Part shown: positions 1 through 12,700 of the stretch, one piece after another
How positions within the stretch are numbered: position 1 is the first letter of the stretch
Layout: each line of letters opens with the position of its first letter
NCBI GenBank assembly: GCA_954871525.1
Contig: OX940863.1
Location: 26,424,001 to 26,488,000, forward strand
DNA length: 64,000 nt
Direction: 5' to 3'
Source of the DNA: Parietaria judaica
Taxonomy: Eukaryota > Streptophyta > Magnoliopsida > Rosales > Urticaceae
Notes under the pieces: generated by a model
Told to the model about the DNA's origin: nothing
The model's input: the letters and a program-made list of their open reading frames with translations, nothing else
Databases searched by the model: none
Translations under genes and position numbers: made by a program

Positions 1-419
1 GACGATTAAAAAAATGACGTGTAAATTAATGTTAATCAATTACCAACATACCTATATGATAGACTAACTAACCGTTTCTCATATGGAACCAATCTTGTCC
101 GAGTGGGCTAGGGCATGACCCATCCGGACCCGCGCGTTTTGCAGGCAATGGGCAGCCTACGCGAGTAGCGCTGCCTTCACCCAAGGGTGGGCGGGTTTTG
201 CTCGTCTACCAAAAAAATACATCTTTTTAATTTTGTTTAAATACAAAATTATTTATGTACATACATAAATGGGGACGCGTTGCCCGTCTTTCTAGACTGC
301 GAACACTCCATTAATAAGCAACACGGGTTGGGAAGCCCATGCTTGGATACGGACACCCACGGGCACCCAAAATGCGGAATGGGCCGGCCTTTTTGGATTC
401 TCGTCTCACTTAGGCAACT

Positions 420-460
<41 letters not shown>

Positions 461-585
461 GAAATGAAACACTGAATAGGATGTTTCAAAACACTATATA
501 TTTATAATATATAATTTTATATTATATATACTATTATCCATGATTTCGCGTTTATTGAACTCTGACTATATTTCTTATTAACATG

Positions 586-624
<39 letters not shown>

Positions 625-1004
625 ATAATAGATATAGATATTATTATGTTAGTATAAAATAATATTATTTATAAAATACCCGTCAAGTTACAAGTTCACC
701 TATAAAAGATTTTGAAGCCTGCTCGGTGAAATCTTATGATCAACTAAGTAATTGTTTATGAAATACTGGTTGGTAAACCCGATGCCCATCAATACACACG
801 TAAATAAATTCAGATCTTCGGTTTTTTATTATAGTATCAACAACTCTAACCTTGATTATCACTCGAATCAATTTAATAGAGAATTAGTCATTGCTTGCAA
901 TATGTATAAGTGAAACGACAATTATCTTGTGCATGCCGTGTTGTAATGTTCAAAATATATATTTAATTTTTGGATAAGCAAACGCTGTCCACATGTTGAC
1001 ATAA
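1..1004. other. Intergenic DNA, AT-rich, no gene seen
   Basis: No reading frame here resembles a protein I know. Positions 60-420 are GC-richer than the rest, but the frames are short and without motifs. Two long (TA)n runs lie at 422-455 and about 585-628. I see no RNA gene. Confidence 0.6.
422..455. repeat. (TA)n microsatellite
   Basis: An uninterrupted TA dinucleotide run of about 34 bases. A second, slightly interrupted one follows at about 585-628. Confidence 0.95.
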
Positions 1005-1013
1005 ATAAATAAA

Positions 1014-1469
1014 GGGTTAATGACGGCAAAAATACCAAAGTTTGGTCAAAGAACCCTTCGGGTATCTAAAGTTTAAAAGTGGTAGCAAAAATACCCAAAG
1101 TCGCATTTGGGGAGTTGACCACTCCATTCTCGTAACACTGTTAACTCTGGCCAAGTGGACAAACGTGGGTTGCTGACATAACAATTTTTGCCACGTGGAC
1201 GAGCCTACACCATCCTTGTTTACGAAAAAACAACGAATTAAACCCCTAATTAATATTATTTAATACAACTAATTAAACTCATAATGATTACACTTAACAA
1301 AAGAGATTTTTCCACGTGGTCAGAGTTAACGAGTAAGTTAACGACGTTATGAGAATGGAGTGGTCAGTTCCCCAAATGTGGCTTTAGGTATTTTTGCCAT
1401 CACTTTTAAACTTTGGATACACAAGGGGTTCTTTGACCAAACTATGGGTATTTTTGCCGTCATTAACCC
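1014..1469. mobile_element. Foldback Mutator-like MITE
   Basis: The left arm (from 1014, starting GGGTTAATGACGG) is the reverse complement of the right arm (ending CCGTCATTAACCC at 1469) over about 160 bp. The arms share further blocks such as the segment reading CCACTCCATTCTCGTAAC. The flanks ATAAATAAA (1005-1013) and TAAAATAAA (1470-1478) agree in their last seven bases, so they may be an imperfect 9-bp target-site duplication. Long inverted repeats, no coding capacity and a roughly 9-bp duplication fit a non-autonomous Mutator-like element. The superfamily is inferred. Confidence 0.7.
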
Positions 1470-1495
1470 TAAAATAAACATCCTCAATAATTATT

Positions 1496-2744
1496 GGGAT
1501 AATAGCGGCATAAGTCCTCAACCTTTGCTCAACTGGGGCGGCATTGCCCCAACCCCATTTAATAGCGGCGAAAGTAACAAAAGATGATTTCCATCCAAAT
1601 TTTATTAACAGACATTAACTCCGCCACATCACCGTTTCTCAATCGCCACGTCATCTTCCACGTAAGCAGTCGAAGTATGCAGCCACAAAAATTCCGATAA
1701 AATTTTGGCAAAGGTGTGATTCGAACCATTGTCATGGGCATGGATAAATACTTTTAAACCACCAGACCAAAATTATTTGGTGATTGTTCATGGTGAAATA
1801 AAAGACATATATATACATATTTATATATATATAGCAATAAGTATCGCATCTTAGGTGCTTTGCTTTTGTAAAAAATTATTTTGTGTATGTTTACATCAGT
1901 TAAAAAAAAAAACTATTATTTTATGTGATTTGTTCAAAAAGTTTATTTTTGTTTTATTTATAAAAAAAATCTTTGACACAATTATAATTTTGAGATATAT
2001 TTATATTTTTTTATCAAAAGATACTATTTTTATTAAGGGTTTATCATAAAATATTATTTCAAACATTTAAATATAATTTCTTTTTAAAAATACCCCACAC
2101 TATTTTTATTTTAAAACAGAATAAAACATTTTCATTTAAAAAAATATAAGTATGTATTGCATGAATACACATTTACAACACTGGCAGTTTAAAACAATTA
2201 TAATATGAATTGCGTTATTATAAAATACTTATATAATATGTTTTATTCTGTTTTAAAATAATATGTTGTGGGGTATTTTTAAAATTAGACTATATTTAAA
2301 TTGTTTCAAAATAATATCTCGTGATAAACTATTAATAAAAAAATACTTTTGATATAAAAAATTATACGAATATATACGAAGATATATATATTAATTTTAC
2401 TAACACCATCACGAAATAACGTTGGCTTTGTGGTTAGGGCATAGCCTATCCATTCCCACGACCATGGATCGAGTCACGCCAATGACAATAAAGATAAGGA
2501 ATATTTACTTGCCTAATGACGAGGCTGAATACTTGGTTTCTTATGTGGTGACTTACGTGGAGTAGTTAACGTCTGACGTGGCATCCACGTGGATGAGGGT
2601 CAGTCGCCATGTCACCATCGACTAACGGTTAGTAGTTTAATATTAACGGAGTTTAACTTTCGGTACTTCCGCCACTATTAAATGAGGTTGGGGCTATGCC
2701 GCCCCAGTTGACTAAAGATTAGGGATTTATGCCGCTATTATCCC
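1496..2744. mobile_element. Foldback Mutator-like element with perfect 9-bp target duplication
   Basis: The element starts GGGATAATAGCGG and ends in its near-exact reverse complement CCGCTATTATCCC. It is flanked on both sides by ATAATTATT (1487-1495 and 2745-2753), a perfect 9-bp duplication as expected for Mutator-like transposition. The inverted repeats run at least 250 bp (1496-1745 against about 2445-2744), and weaker complementarity continues into the AT-rich centre around 2180, so nearly the whole element could fold back. It has no coding capacity. Each arm contains a tRNA-like block (see findings). Confidence 0.88.
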
Positions 2745-2803
2745 ATAATTATTCAATGATTGCAACTAGTTTCCTATTTAGGAAGAAATCTAGATTAACT
2801 AAA

Positions 2804-3822
2804 GAGAAAATAATGGCGAAAGTCCGTAACTCTGCATATTTGTTGCACTTAAGTACCTATACTCAAATTTTAGTGGTAAAAGTCCCTATCGTTAAAATAT
2901 TGTTGCACATTAGTCCTCCTGCCATTATCATCTCGTTAAGTGCCACATTGGCTGCATACGTGTCATCCATGTCACCAAATAGGTCCACCTTGCATGTTCT
3001 TCCTTATATACACATAATTAAATTAAATAATTTATATATGAAAAGGATATTCAAGGTAAAATTAGCAATAAAAAAAAACTTGAAAGTTTAAGGCAAAAGT
3101 ACCTAAAATAAAATTTACTAAAAAAACTATAAACCGATAAATCCACGTGTCGCGATGAAATTAAGCCACATTTTTAGTGGATCCCACCATTTTGAAAATT
3201 CTTGTCGTTTTATCATGTCTTTGTGATCAAATAATGTCGTTTATATATATTTTCTTTTTCTTTCTTGAAATTGTATAATTAACGTTAATTATTAGATCCA
3301 ATAAACGACATTTTTAAAACGCAATACCAGTGTTAATCACAGAATTTCAAGAAAGAAAATGAATATATATATATATATATATATATGATATTATTAGATC
3401 GCAAAGAAATTAATAACAACAAGAATTTTTAAAATGGTGGGATCCACTAAAAATGTGGCTTAATTTCACCACGACACGTGGATTCAACGGTTTATAGTTT
3501 TTTTTTTAGTATTTTTCTTTTTGGATACTTTTGCCTTAACCTTTTGAGTATTTTTTTATTTGTAATTTTACCGTGAATATCTTTTTTATATATAAATTAT
3601 TTAATTTAATTATGTGTATATAAAGAAGCACATGCAAGGTGGACCCATTTGGTGACATGGATGACACATATGCAGCTAATATGACACTTAACGAGATGAT
3701 AACGACAGGAGGACCAATGTGCAACAATTTTCTAACGGTAAGGAATTTTATCACCAAATTTTGAGTATAGGGACTTAACTGCAATAATTATGTAGAGTCA
3801 GGGACTTTAGCCGTATTTTCCC
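2804..3822. mobile_element. Near-complete palindrome, Mutator-like, perfect 9-bp target duplication
   Basis: The element is flanked by TTAACTAAA at 2795-2803 and at 3823-3831, a perfect 9-bp duplication. Left end GAGAAAATAATGGCG pairs with right end CGTATTTTCCC. The two arms (2804 to about 3300, and about 3330-3822) are reverse complements almost throughout. For example, the block ending TTAAGCCACATTTTTAGTGG near 3180 reappears inverted near 3440. The short open frames at 2729-3091 (+) and 3536-3784 (-) are simply the two copies of the same arm and are not genes. Confidence 0.9.
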
Positions 3823-3831
3823 TTAACTAAA

Positions 3832-5092
3832 TTACTCTGATTCGTATATATATATAAAAACGATTCCTTTTGGTCAATAAATTCGTTTTGAAACGACCGT
3901 TTCTACAGGTTCTGGTCTCTCAAATTTATTAAAGAAAAAAAAAGGCCAAGTTGGGATGCTAACTCAGGTGCATGCATGCATGAAAGCTTAATTTTGTTGT
4001 CCAACAAAACTAGTTTGGCATATCCAATAATATATAATATATATTTAATCGTACATATTTAGATATAATAAATAAAATAATACAACGATGAAGAATATAT
4101 GTGAGGGTGAAATAGGTCCAAATGCAAGTAATGAAATGAGAAAGTCTAAATCGCCTAGAAGCGTGACAACGATAATGTCCTCATCATACAATTAAGTCAA
4201 AACTACAAACAAACATGGAGATGGGCAGGACGGGCGGCTGCCTGCGCCCGCTGCACACCGTGACGACATGCTCGACGTTTGGACATGGGCTACTTGTGTG
4301 ACGGCCTGACTAATTCAAATTGTCATTAAAAGTTTGGAACATTCAAAGAATAAATATTATTATTAGGATAGTCTCTTTAAAACATACTAGCACGTAACTT
4401 TATTTTTCTCAGTTTTTTGTCCCAATTTTGGCTTTAAAACTACATGTAGTTTTTCAATTTTTAGCATATATAATTTTTTGTGATTTTACACTTTCATCGT
4501 CTTTTTTAGCGTAGTTCTCTCATTTATGATTTTCTTAATTTATATGTAGGATTTCACTTTTCAGCCCTATTTTTCCTCCATTTGCTCAACGCTTTCATTC
4601 TCCATCTTAAATTGTATTGTATAATAAATAATTTTTTATTATAAATTTATAACTTACTAATGTCAATAAGTATATTAATTTTAATATATAAATTTATAAT
4701 AATTAATATGTTTATAATATTTTAACCATGATACTTCAATAATATATATTTAACAAAAATATAAATATTATTTTAGTTTATTTAGTATTAATATCTTACA
4801 AAATGAGAACTTAATACAATTTAATTTTAATATTTTTATTATAAAATAAAATGTACAAACTGCACATGGAGAAACGAACACCTATATATATTATTTGACG
4901 GATACCTAGAACTATTTCAATACTTTAATTTAATTTTGAACTTAATTAATATATTTATATTATTTCATATTATTATTTTAATTTAAAATAACATTTATAA
5001 ACAAATAGCTAATAATGGTTAATATTTATTTTAACCTAATTGATGTCATTATGTTTTTTAGAACTAGAAAAACTGGCGTTATTATTATATCA

Positions 5093-5134
<42 letters not shown>

Positions 5135-5167
5135 GCCCAATAAAATTTATCATAATTTATTTTAATT
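3832..5167. other. Intergenic DNA, no gene seen
   Basis: Very AT-rich with no supported coding frame or RNA gene. A (TA)n run lies at 5095-5131. The short GC-richer island at about 4215-4310 has no recognisable motif. Confidence 0.6.
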
Positions 5168-5175
5168 ATTTTAAT

Positions 5176-5767
5176 TAGGGGTGAATAAGCGGGTATTCGG
5201 TGCAGTTTTTGACAAATAATAGACCGAATACCGCATTTTAATATTTTAGAAATGATAACTGAATACCCTATTTTTAAAGATGAAAACCGAATTTACTGTA
5301 TAATCGGTATTCGGTGTTCGGTTGCGGTATTATCGGTTTTTTTCCCACATTTACCGCTTTTAAATTAATATCCACATCTCCATAAATTGACTACTAATAT
5401 TTCACATAAACATACTACTAAATGTTAATATTATAAAATATTACACATAAACGGATTACTAAATACTAATATTACACAATATTACACGGAGAGATTAGAT
5501 AAGAAAAATCTTTTCGATGTGTTGATAGGTATGGTAAATAGAATATAATAAATATAATATTAGATTTAGTTAAAGCGGTAAAACCGGGTAAGCGGTTGCG
5601 ATTTTCACATTAAAACCGAAAACCCCTTTTTAACCTTATTCGGTATTCGGTTTTTCTCTCGGTATATTCGGTTTTAACCGCTTTAATTGCGGTTGCGGTT
5701 TAATCGGTATCGGTTTGATCGGTTTTCGGTCAAAAATTCGGTTTACGGTTTCTTTTGTTCACCCTTA
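5176..5767. mobile_element. Non-autonomous hAT element
   Basis: The left end TAGGGGTGAATAAGCGGG matches the inverted right end (reverse complement TAAGGGTGAACAA). It is bordered by the 8-bp direct repeat ATTTTAAT at 5168-5175 and 5768-5775, the duplication size typical of hAT. Subterminal regions are packed with short repeats of the type CGGTATTCGGTTT in both orientations, a common feature of hAT ends. It has no coding capacity. It lies about 470 bp upstream of the reductase gene start and so may contribute to its 5' region. Confidence 0.82.
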
Positions 5768-5775
5768 ATTTTAAT

Positions 5776-6054
5776 TATATATGATATTCTCAAAAAGCGT
5801 CAAAACTATATCTTGTCACCGATCATTAGATTGGTCTCGTCGCAAGTTTTTCAATGATATTTTTTATTAGTCTATCCAAGTTCTAGAATAAAAGATATTG
5901 AGTTTTAAAATTTTGCTTAAGAGAAAATACAAAAAATATATATAAATAAGAAAAGAGAAGCCAATATAACGTGGAGATGAGAAAAATTAGGAGAAATAAT
6001 TTGGATATCATTAAGTGCTTTTGTTATGTCTTACCTAATAAGAGGCAATAAAGA

Positions 6055-6102
<48 letters not shown>

Positions 6103-6232
6103 AACATGATCTTTACATGAGGCTACGAAAGTAAGTTGAAGATCGTTGGAATGTAAAGTAAACATAGGATTAGGTGTGTGTGTGTGTGTGTATTATGAAG
6201 AAAATCCATTCATAGCACAGATAGACAAGGGA
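5776..6232 (+). promoter_or_regulatory. Upstream region of the reductase gene
   Basis: This is the stretch between the hAT insertion and the reductase start. It is AT-rich and contains a (TA)n run of about 40 bases at 6058-6098, roughly 135 bp before the ATG, and a short (GT)n run near 6175-6190. I could not assign a TATA box with confidence because of the TA repeats. An in-frame ATG at 6146 would add 29 residues, but these resemble no reductase N-terminus. Confidence 0.45.
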
Positions 6233-9200
6233 ATGGAGTGTCCGAAAGGCAAAGTGTGTGTGACAGGGGCTTCCGGGTATTTGGCGTCTTGGCTTATCAA
6301 GAAATTATTGTTGTCTGGTTACCATGTCACTGGAACTGTTAGAGACCCAGGTTTTTTTTTTATTCCTTCAACTACATTTATGATACAATGCAAAACAACG
6401 ATGCATCGGCAAATAATGTTATCGTAGCCTTTATCGTGTAGAAATTACGGCCATGATATTTGGCATTAAATCCAATAATCTCCAATAATTACTCAGCATA
6501 ACTTGAGTAACTTTTGAAAGTAGATATGTCATGCTTGTTTATGTTAGTGAATTATCATAATCTCCATATCAATGTTTTTTTTTTTTAGTGAATTATCATA
6601 TTGTTTATCAAAATCTCTAGATAAAAGTGTTGCATGCTTGAGTAATGAAGGTCCGCGCTACGGGTCCTCAAATTTAATGGCCCTAATTTTTTTTTGATAT
6701 ATTATTTATATTTAATTCAATAAATAAAAAATCATCTCTTTAAATTTAAAGACAAAATTATCAAATACTTTAAGGGCCCTTAAAAAATTTATTTATCCTA
6801 AAGGCTCGACAAAACAGAAAAAACTCAAGGCCGGTTATGCAGGAAACAGGAAGAAGTTAGAGCACTTATGGAATTTGGAAGGAGCGAAGGAGAGACTTCA
6901 ATTGGTGAAGGCAAATCTAATGGAAGAAGGCAGCTTTGACGATGCCATCATCGGGTGCCATGGCGTCTTCCACACTGCCTCCCCTGTGGCTGTCCTCAGA
7001 CCTTCTTCCGATCCCAAGGTCTGTCCTTTCCACTCAATCTCGATCACATATCACGGTACATCATAACTGTTTTCGACCATGCATCCGAAACTGTCCCGTT
7101 TATTAATTGTATTCGAAGAGAAGATAAATTCAGCATTGAATTTCACAACATAAAAACAAATAAATACGTAGCGCAAAAAAAAATGTAAATGGATATTTTG
7201 TTTTTCAAACGTCTCTCATTAAGTCTCATCATATTCTCATATTCATGATGTGCTCGCACATCATTTAATCGTGTAAAACGTGTTTGTGTCGATAACCCGA
7301 ACTATTTTGTTAGTGTCCTAAGCATGTCGTGTCTATTGTCAAATCTCAATTGTCAATCCTATATGTATATACTATTTCTGAAGGTGGAGATATTGAAGCC
7401 TGCCGTGGAAGGCACCTTGAATGTGTTACGGTCGTGTCGTAAAAACCCTTCCCTGAGGCGGGTAGTTCTCACCTCCTCCTCGTCGGCTGCAAGGGCTAGA
7501 CTTGACTTTGACCCTGATGTCCCTCTTGACGACTCCTCTTGGAGTTCCGTCGAGCTCTTGGAGAAACTCGAGGTAGGTATACCAATAACTTACTTTATCG
7601 TTCGTTTATTTTATAAATTTTTGGTTTGATTGGACATTTATGACATAATAATAAAATTTCTATAAATGAATAATATTGTTGGGACTTGGAACCATACATT
7701 TTACATATTATCTAATACATAGGTAAGTAAATAAACAATTAATTTGTAAATTAATGACAATATAATATATTGTGAAACGACATAGATTAATACATGTACA
7801 AGAATCTTATATCTAAATTACTATATACCAACAAGTCTTCGTGTATGCATTTTATAGATAAGAAGTTCAATAGGACTTATTTCTAGAAGAAAATAAAAAA
7901 GAATATCATATATCAGAAGGACTTTATAATTTAGTTATATAATGTTATAATTTTGATACGGTGAAGTGTTAACTTATAGGGAGTCCTATGCATTTTTTTG
8001 TTAAGAATCATTAGATCATGTAATTTAGTTGATATTAATTTAATACGCAGAGTCGGACCGAACAACAATATCATTTAATACGCTATTAATCTTATCGTGT
8101 GTAAATTAAACAAAATTTTACTGTACATAGTTATTATGATTCTATTAAAATAAGACCATCATTAGTTTTAGCAACATACATTAAACAAAATGAAAATTCA
8201 AAAAGATCGAGAATGTACCAAAATAGAAATTTAAAAGTAAACAAGTATTGAAATGAAATCTAAACGTAAAACAAAAAGTATGTGAAATTAACAATTAAAA
8301 AGCGATTGCCACACATAATTTTGGGCAAGTTTGACGCTAATAATTTTGATGCACGCATGAACACAGATTTGGTACGCCTTGTCGAAGACCTTGGCGGAGA
8401 AAGCCGCATGGGAATTCTGCAAGGAGAATAAGATCGATTTAGTTACCGTTCTACCCTCGTTCGTGGTGGGCCCGAGCCTGCCCTCGGAGTTGTGCTCCAC
8501 CGCATGTGACGTGCTCGGCCTGCTTAAGGGTATTATATATGGGCATTTTACACCTTCCTTAGTTGTAGTAGCTTTTATTATTGAGCTTTGTGAGTGACTA
8601 ACTTCGTTGCGTGCAATTGTAAAATATAGGGGAGACGGAGAAGTTCCAAAACCATGGAAGAATGGGATATGTCCACATTGATGACGTGGCAGCTTGCCAC
8701 ATCCTCGTTTACGAGCACACCAACGCGCATGGTCGCTTCCTTTGCAGCTCGGCCGTGCTTGACAACAACGACCTGGCTTCACTCTTGGCCGCCAGATATC
8801 CTAATCTGCCAATCCCCAAAAGGTTTGCATCACACTCTTGTAAAGTAGTGTAGTCTTGTTTAGGGCTAAAAATTTGAGTTTGAACACAAAGGCACGACAC
8901 ACTGTATATAGGTTTGAGTCGACATTAAATAGATGTGGGTCTAACCGTGTCGAATACGGTTAACACGCTTAAATAACGAGTAACCACAACATGAATATGA
9001 CAACATGATGAGATCCAATTAGACCGGAGTAAAAAAATAAAATATTTCAATTTTATGTATTTTATATATGATGATTTTTTTAGTAATGATTTTTAGTCAA
9101 TTTTATATTATTAATTATGTTGTTAAATAGATGAATATCTAAAATTGTTGTTAGGTTTTAAAATTTAACATTACATAATTATATTAACTGAGTTAAATGG

Positions 9201-9634
9201 GTCTAAAAATGAATTAATTTTTTATTTAATAATAACAGAATCAGTTAAACGGGTTAACACGATAAACACGGTTATTGAGGGGCAAGTCTAGGTCTCAAAT
9301 ATTTAAACACGATAAATAAATGAGGCGGGTCCAGTCTATATAAAATCAACTAAAAACGATTAGGACGCGACACAAAACTCGATTGTCGCCCGTAATGCCA
9401 TTGTATATGCATTAATTTTTGGTGCGCAAGTGATGTTTGACGTTGTGTTTTGTATGAGGTAGGTTTGAGCCGCTTGATAGGCCCCATTACGAGTTCGACA
9501 CTTCGAAGCTGAGAAGCCTAGGATTCAAGTTCAAGACCGTGAACGACATGTTCGACGATAGCGTTGCGTATTTTGTGGAACAAGGCTATCTTCCTTCGCT
9601 CCAGCGAAATATCTTCAGGAAATTGACCATATAG
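6233..9634 (+). CDS. TKPR1: Tetraketide alpha-pyrone reductase 1-like (dihydroflavonol 4-reductase-like 1)
   Basis: Six exons, all GT-AG and phase-compatible: 6233-6350, 6843-7018, 7384-7572, 8367-8529, 8630-8822 and 9463-9634. They give 336 aa, the usual size for this family. The protein is an extended short-chain dehydrogenase/reductase. The nucleotide-binding motif TGASGYLA is at residues 11-18, a Ser cluster (TSSSS) at about 128-132, and the catalytic YALSK (YxxxK) at 164-168. The stretches [12 protein letters not shown] and [10 protein letters not shown] are also typical. It resembles TKPR1/DRL1 more than cinnamoyl-CoA reductase or classical dihydroflavonol reductase, judged from family memory. 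In Arabidopsis TKPR1 reduces tetraketide alpha-pyrones to hydroxylated precursors of sporopollenin in tapetum cells, using NADPH. I chose the ATG at 6233 because [15 protein letters not shown] matches the expected N-terminus. Introns 3 (794 bp) and 5 (640 bp) are long and AT-rich, perhaps from insertions. The exact paralogue is inferred. Confidence 0.9.
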
Positions 9635-12600
9635 GACATGGAAAGAAAGGTTGACCAACATCGTGGAACTATTAGTTTTTATTTGTTTATTTATTATATA
9701 TACATATATATTAAATTATGAAACTATGGCATCGATATAGGGTGTAAGTTTTAGTTGAAGAAGGGAGGTCGTTGAATCTGCAAATCACCTTTTTTTTCTC
9801 TCATGATTTTGTCTTCCGAATATAAGTTTTAATTTTCGGATATTTATTTACTACTATATCAAGAAGAGTCCACAAAAAGAAGATCCAAATTTTCTATGTT
9901 ACAATTTGATCAAAATCATAATTGCTAATTAGTAAATTAAAGTACCAAGCATTAAACTTATGAAAAAAGACTAAATGAGAGAGAGAAAAATGCTACAACT
10001 TTCATTTTTGTAAAGTCGGATCATTCATAAGGAAAGTTGCATGGGAAATCAAACCACACTAAAAATAGTAAGGACCACTACAATAGACCACATAAATAAT
10101 TCTTTTGTGATCTCATCCTTTAATAATATAGAATTAGTGAAATGGCACCGCGCGAAGCCGTGAAAATTTATCGATTTTACATTTTGGTTAAGAACTTTCG
10201 AATGTATTTTGAAAATTGTGTGTTGTGATTGAAAGATTTACATCAACATACATACATATATTGAAAATATTTAAAGAAAATGGGTGACAAAAGTATTGTC
10301 CTCAAATTAAAGGACAATGATAGAATATAAGAGAAAATTCAATATTAAGAAGGAAAATATTATAAAAAATAATAAAACTCATGTTTGATGTAATGATTCA
10401 TTAGAACTGTGAACAGAAAAAAAAAATCTCTATCACCCATCCGCGCGATGATGAAAAATATGTTAACCAATATTGTTCAAAATATTATCAATTTATTAAT
10501 AATAAAGTTGAATAAGTGAGGAATGAAAAAAAAAATATTATAATATAAGTTAATTTATAGTAAAAAATATATAAAAGTCGATATTTAAAATAAAGAATTT
10601 GTACTCATTTCACTTCAATTCACGTTTACGAATAAGAATAATGATGCATTAATACTAGCAAAAGTAAATAAGTGAAGAATAAAAAAAATCTATTGTTATT
10701 TAATATTATGTATAATTAATTATATTTTCACGAAGTTAATTTAAATGTAACTCAAAATATAAATATTTAGAGTTAGTTAACTTTGATTCATATTTGTACT
10801 TAAGAGACATAACAAATATAAGTATTTTTAAAAGTTATGTTTTGAAAAAAAAAAAAAAAAAAAAAAAAAAACTTTATTTAATCTCAATTCTATTTAGAAT
10901 GCAAATGATAATTAAAAAAAACGTAGCACATGGATAAATACGAATTGCATGAGGAAAAAAAAAAGAAAAGAAAAGAAAAGAGAACATAATTTTGTTTTCT
11001 TACTTGATATATGTATCTCTTCTCTCGTATTTTATAATCTATTGAATTCGTTAATTTTTAGTCAAACTTTTGAGGGGAAGAAATAATATCAAGAGATAAT
11101 ATAAAATTAATGCAAAAATCTCACTTATAAAAAACACAAAGATATATTTTTTTTCGATTGTTTTCACTCTTGGTAAGTGTAGTTATATGATATCATTCTT
11201 GGTGTAATTATAGGCTATGAAATTGAAAATATGTCCAAGCTTAGAACTTCCCCATTATGTTTGTGCTAATAATTTATAATTCACAATCGGCATTCTCAAA
11301 CTTTTTCACAGCGTAACATTAAAAAAAAAATTATCACAATTTTAAAAATTCAGGTTATATAAATTGTAAGTAAACAAAAGGTGAAAACTCAGGATATAAA
11401 AATTGCAAGGAACATAGCACATTGTGGCCATATTTTGTCAATGTAAGAAGCTATTTCTCTTTCCTTTTGAAATATTAAGATTACTTTGAATATAGAATTC
11501 TCTTAGCATGTAAAACAAATCGATTCAGTATGATCGTTACTTTGATCCTTCCGATTTTGTTTGTATTTGTATTTTTGTTTTCAAAATGGATTTGTAGTGG
11601 TAGCTTTGAGTTCGGCCAATGCATCTCCATCAGCTAACCTGTCAATAAAAAATTAAATCGATAAAATTAATATATATTATAAAATTAATATCTCTATATA
11701 TGAAAAATATTACGATTTGGCCACTCTAAATCCCATATATTGAAGTGTAAATCTATTAATATATCTCGTAATTTTTAGAAGTCTTATTCTAAGTCCACTG
11801 GAAATCTCATCTTTTTGAAATGTGTATTTGGCATATTCAATAAAAAAATCAAACATAATAAAATAAATGTATCACATAAACCTTAAAAGGCAAAGCACTC
11901 TGCTACCTACCAGTTTGAAGACGTTCTGGAATATCTAACTAGTCTTAATTCTCATTGACGAATTCACAATAAATAAACTTAGAATAAACATGAGAAAGGT
12001 AAAATTAAAATCTCAAAGTTATCAAGTAGAACTTACCATGAGATAGATAGAAGAAAGCAAAGAGTGTAGTTAGCAGCGCTGCAAAGTATGCAAGTGAAAC
12101 AACAAATGGACGAAATCGGCGGAGACAGAGGCATACAAAGATGATGAACGACCCTACCGTGTGATAAATAAACCTTTCGTTTATATAAAAAAAAAATAAT
12201 AATCTTCTCGTATGATTAAGTAGTGTTAATTCTTTTCCGTTTTTAATTTACTAGACTCTTGGCATACTATTTTTATCACATTTATCTTTCTAATAAATAT
12301 AAAATGTTATATATCTTAGTTTATTAATATATGCATTAGTGTTGAACGTGCTTCATCTAATGAATGTTTTTTAGTGGTTACATAAGTAAAAAGACTGTCT
12401 TTGTATAGTTGTTAATGATAGCACGATAGTAAAAATAAAAATAACAAAATTTGAAAAAATTGGGATTGTGGATTATTGTTTTCTCCTCTTGACACGTCAT
12501 CCACTTGTGATCTTTCTTTTATTAAAGGTGGCATGAGTAACGGTGGAGGATAAAAATAATGACGGAGGTACTAATAGGGATACAAAACCAAAGAATTGGA

Positions 12601-12695
12601 ATTTTTTTCGGACAAATAAAAAAAGAATTGAAACTTACTGGTCTATTTTTTTGAAAGTATTAGAACATTTTTCAAGATTAACCATTTATATAATA
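9635..12695. other. Intergenic DNA, no gene seen
   Basis: About 3 kb of strongly AT-rich sequence downstream of the reductase. It includes a 27-base poly(A) tract at 10845-10871 and A/G-rich simple sequence near 10955-10985. No open frame carries a known domain, and I see no RNA gene. Confidence 0.6.
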
Positions 12696-12700
12696 GTAAT

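Noticed and set aside
2729..3784. Two similar small proteins encoded on opposite strands at 2729-3091 and 3536-3784
   Set aside because: They are the two inverted arms of one foldback element, so the similarity is due to the palindrome.
8288..8782. 164-codon open frame on - across exons 4-5 of the reductase gene
   Set aside because: It crosses two exons and an intron of a well-supported gene on + and has no recognisable motif.
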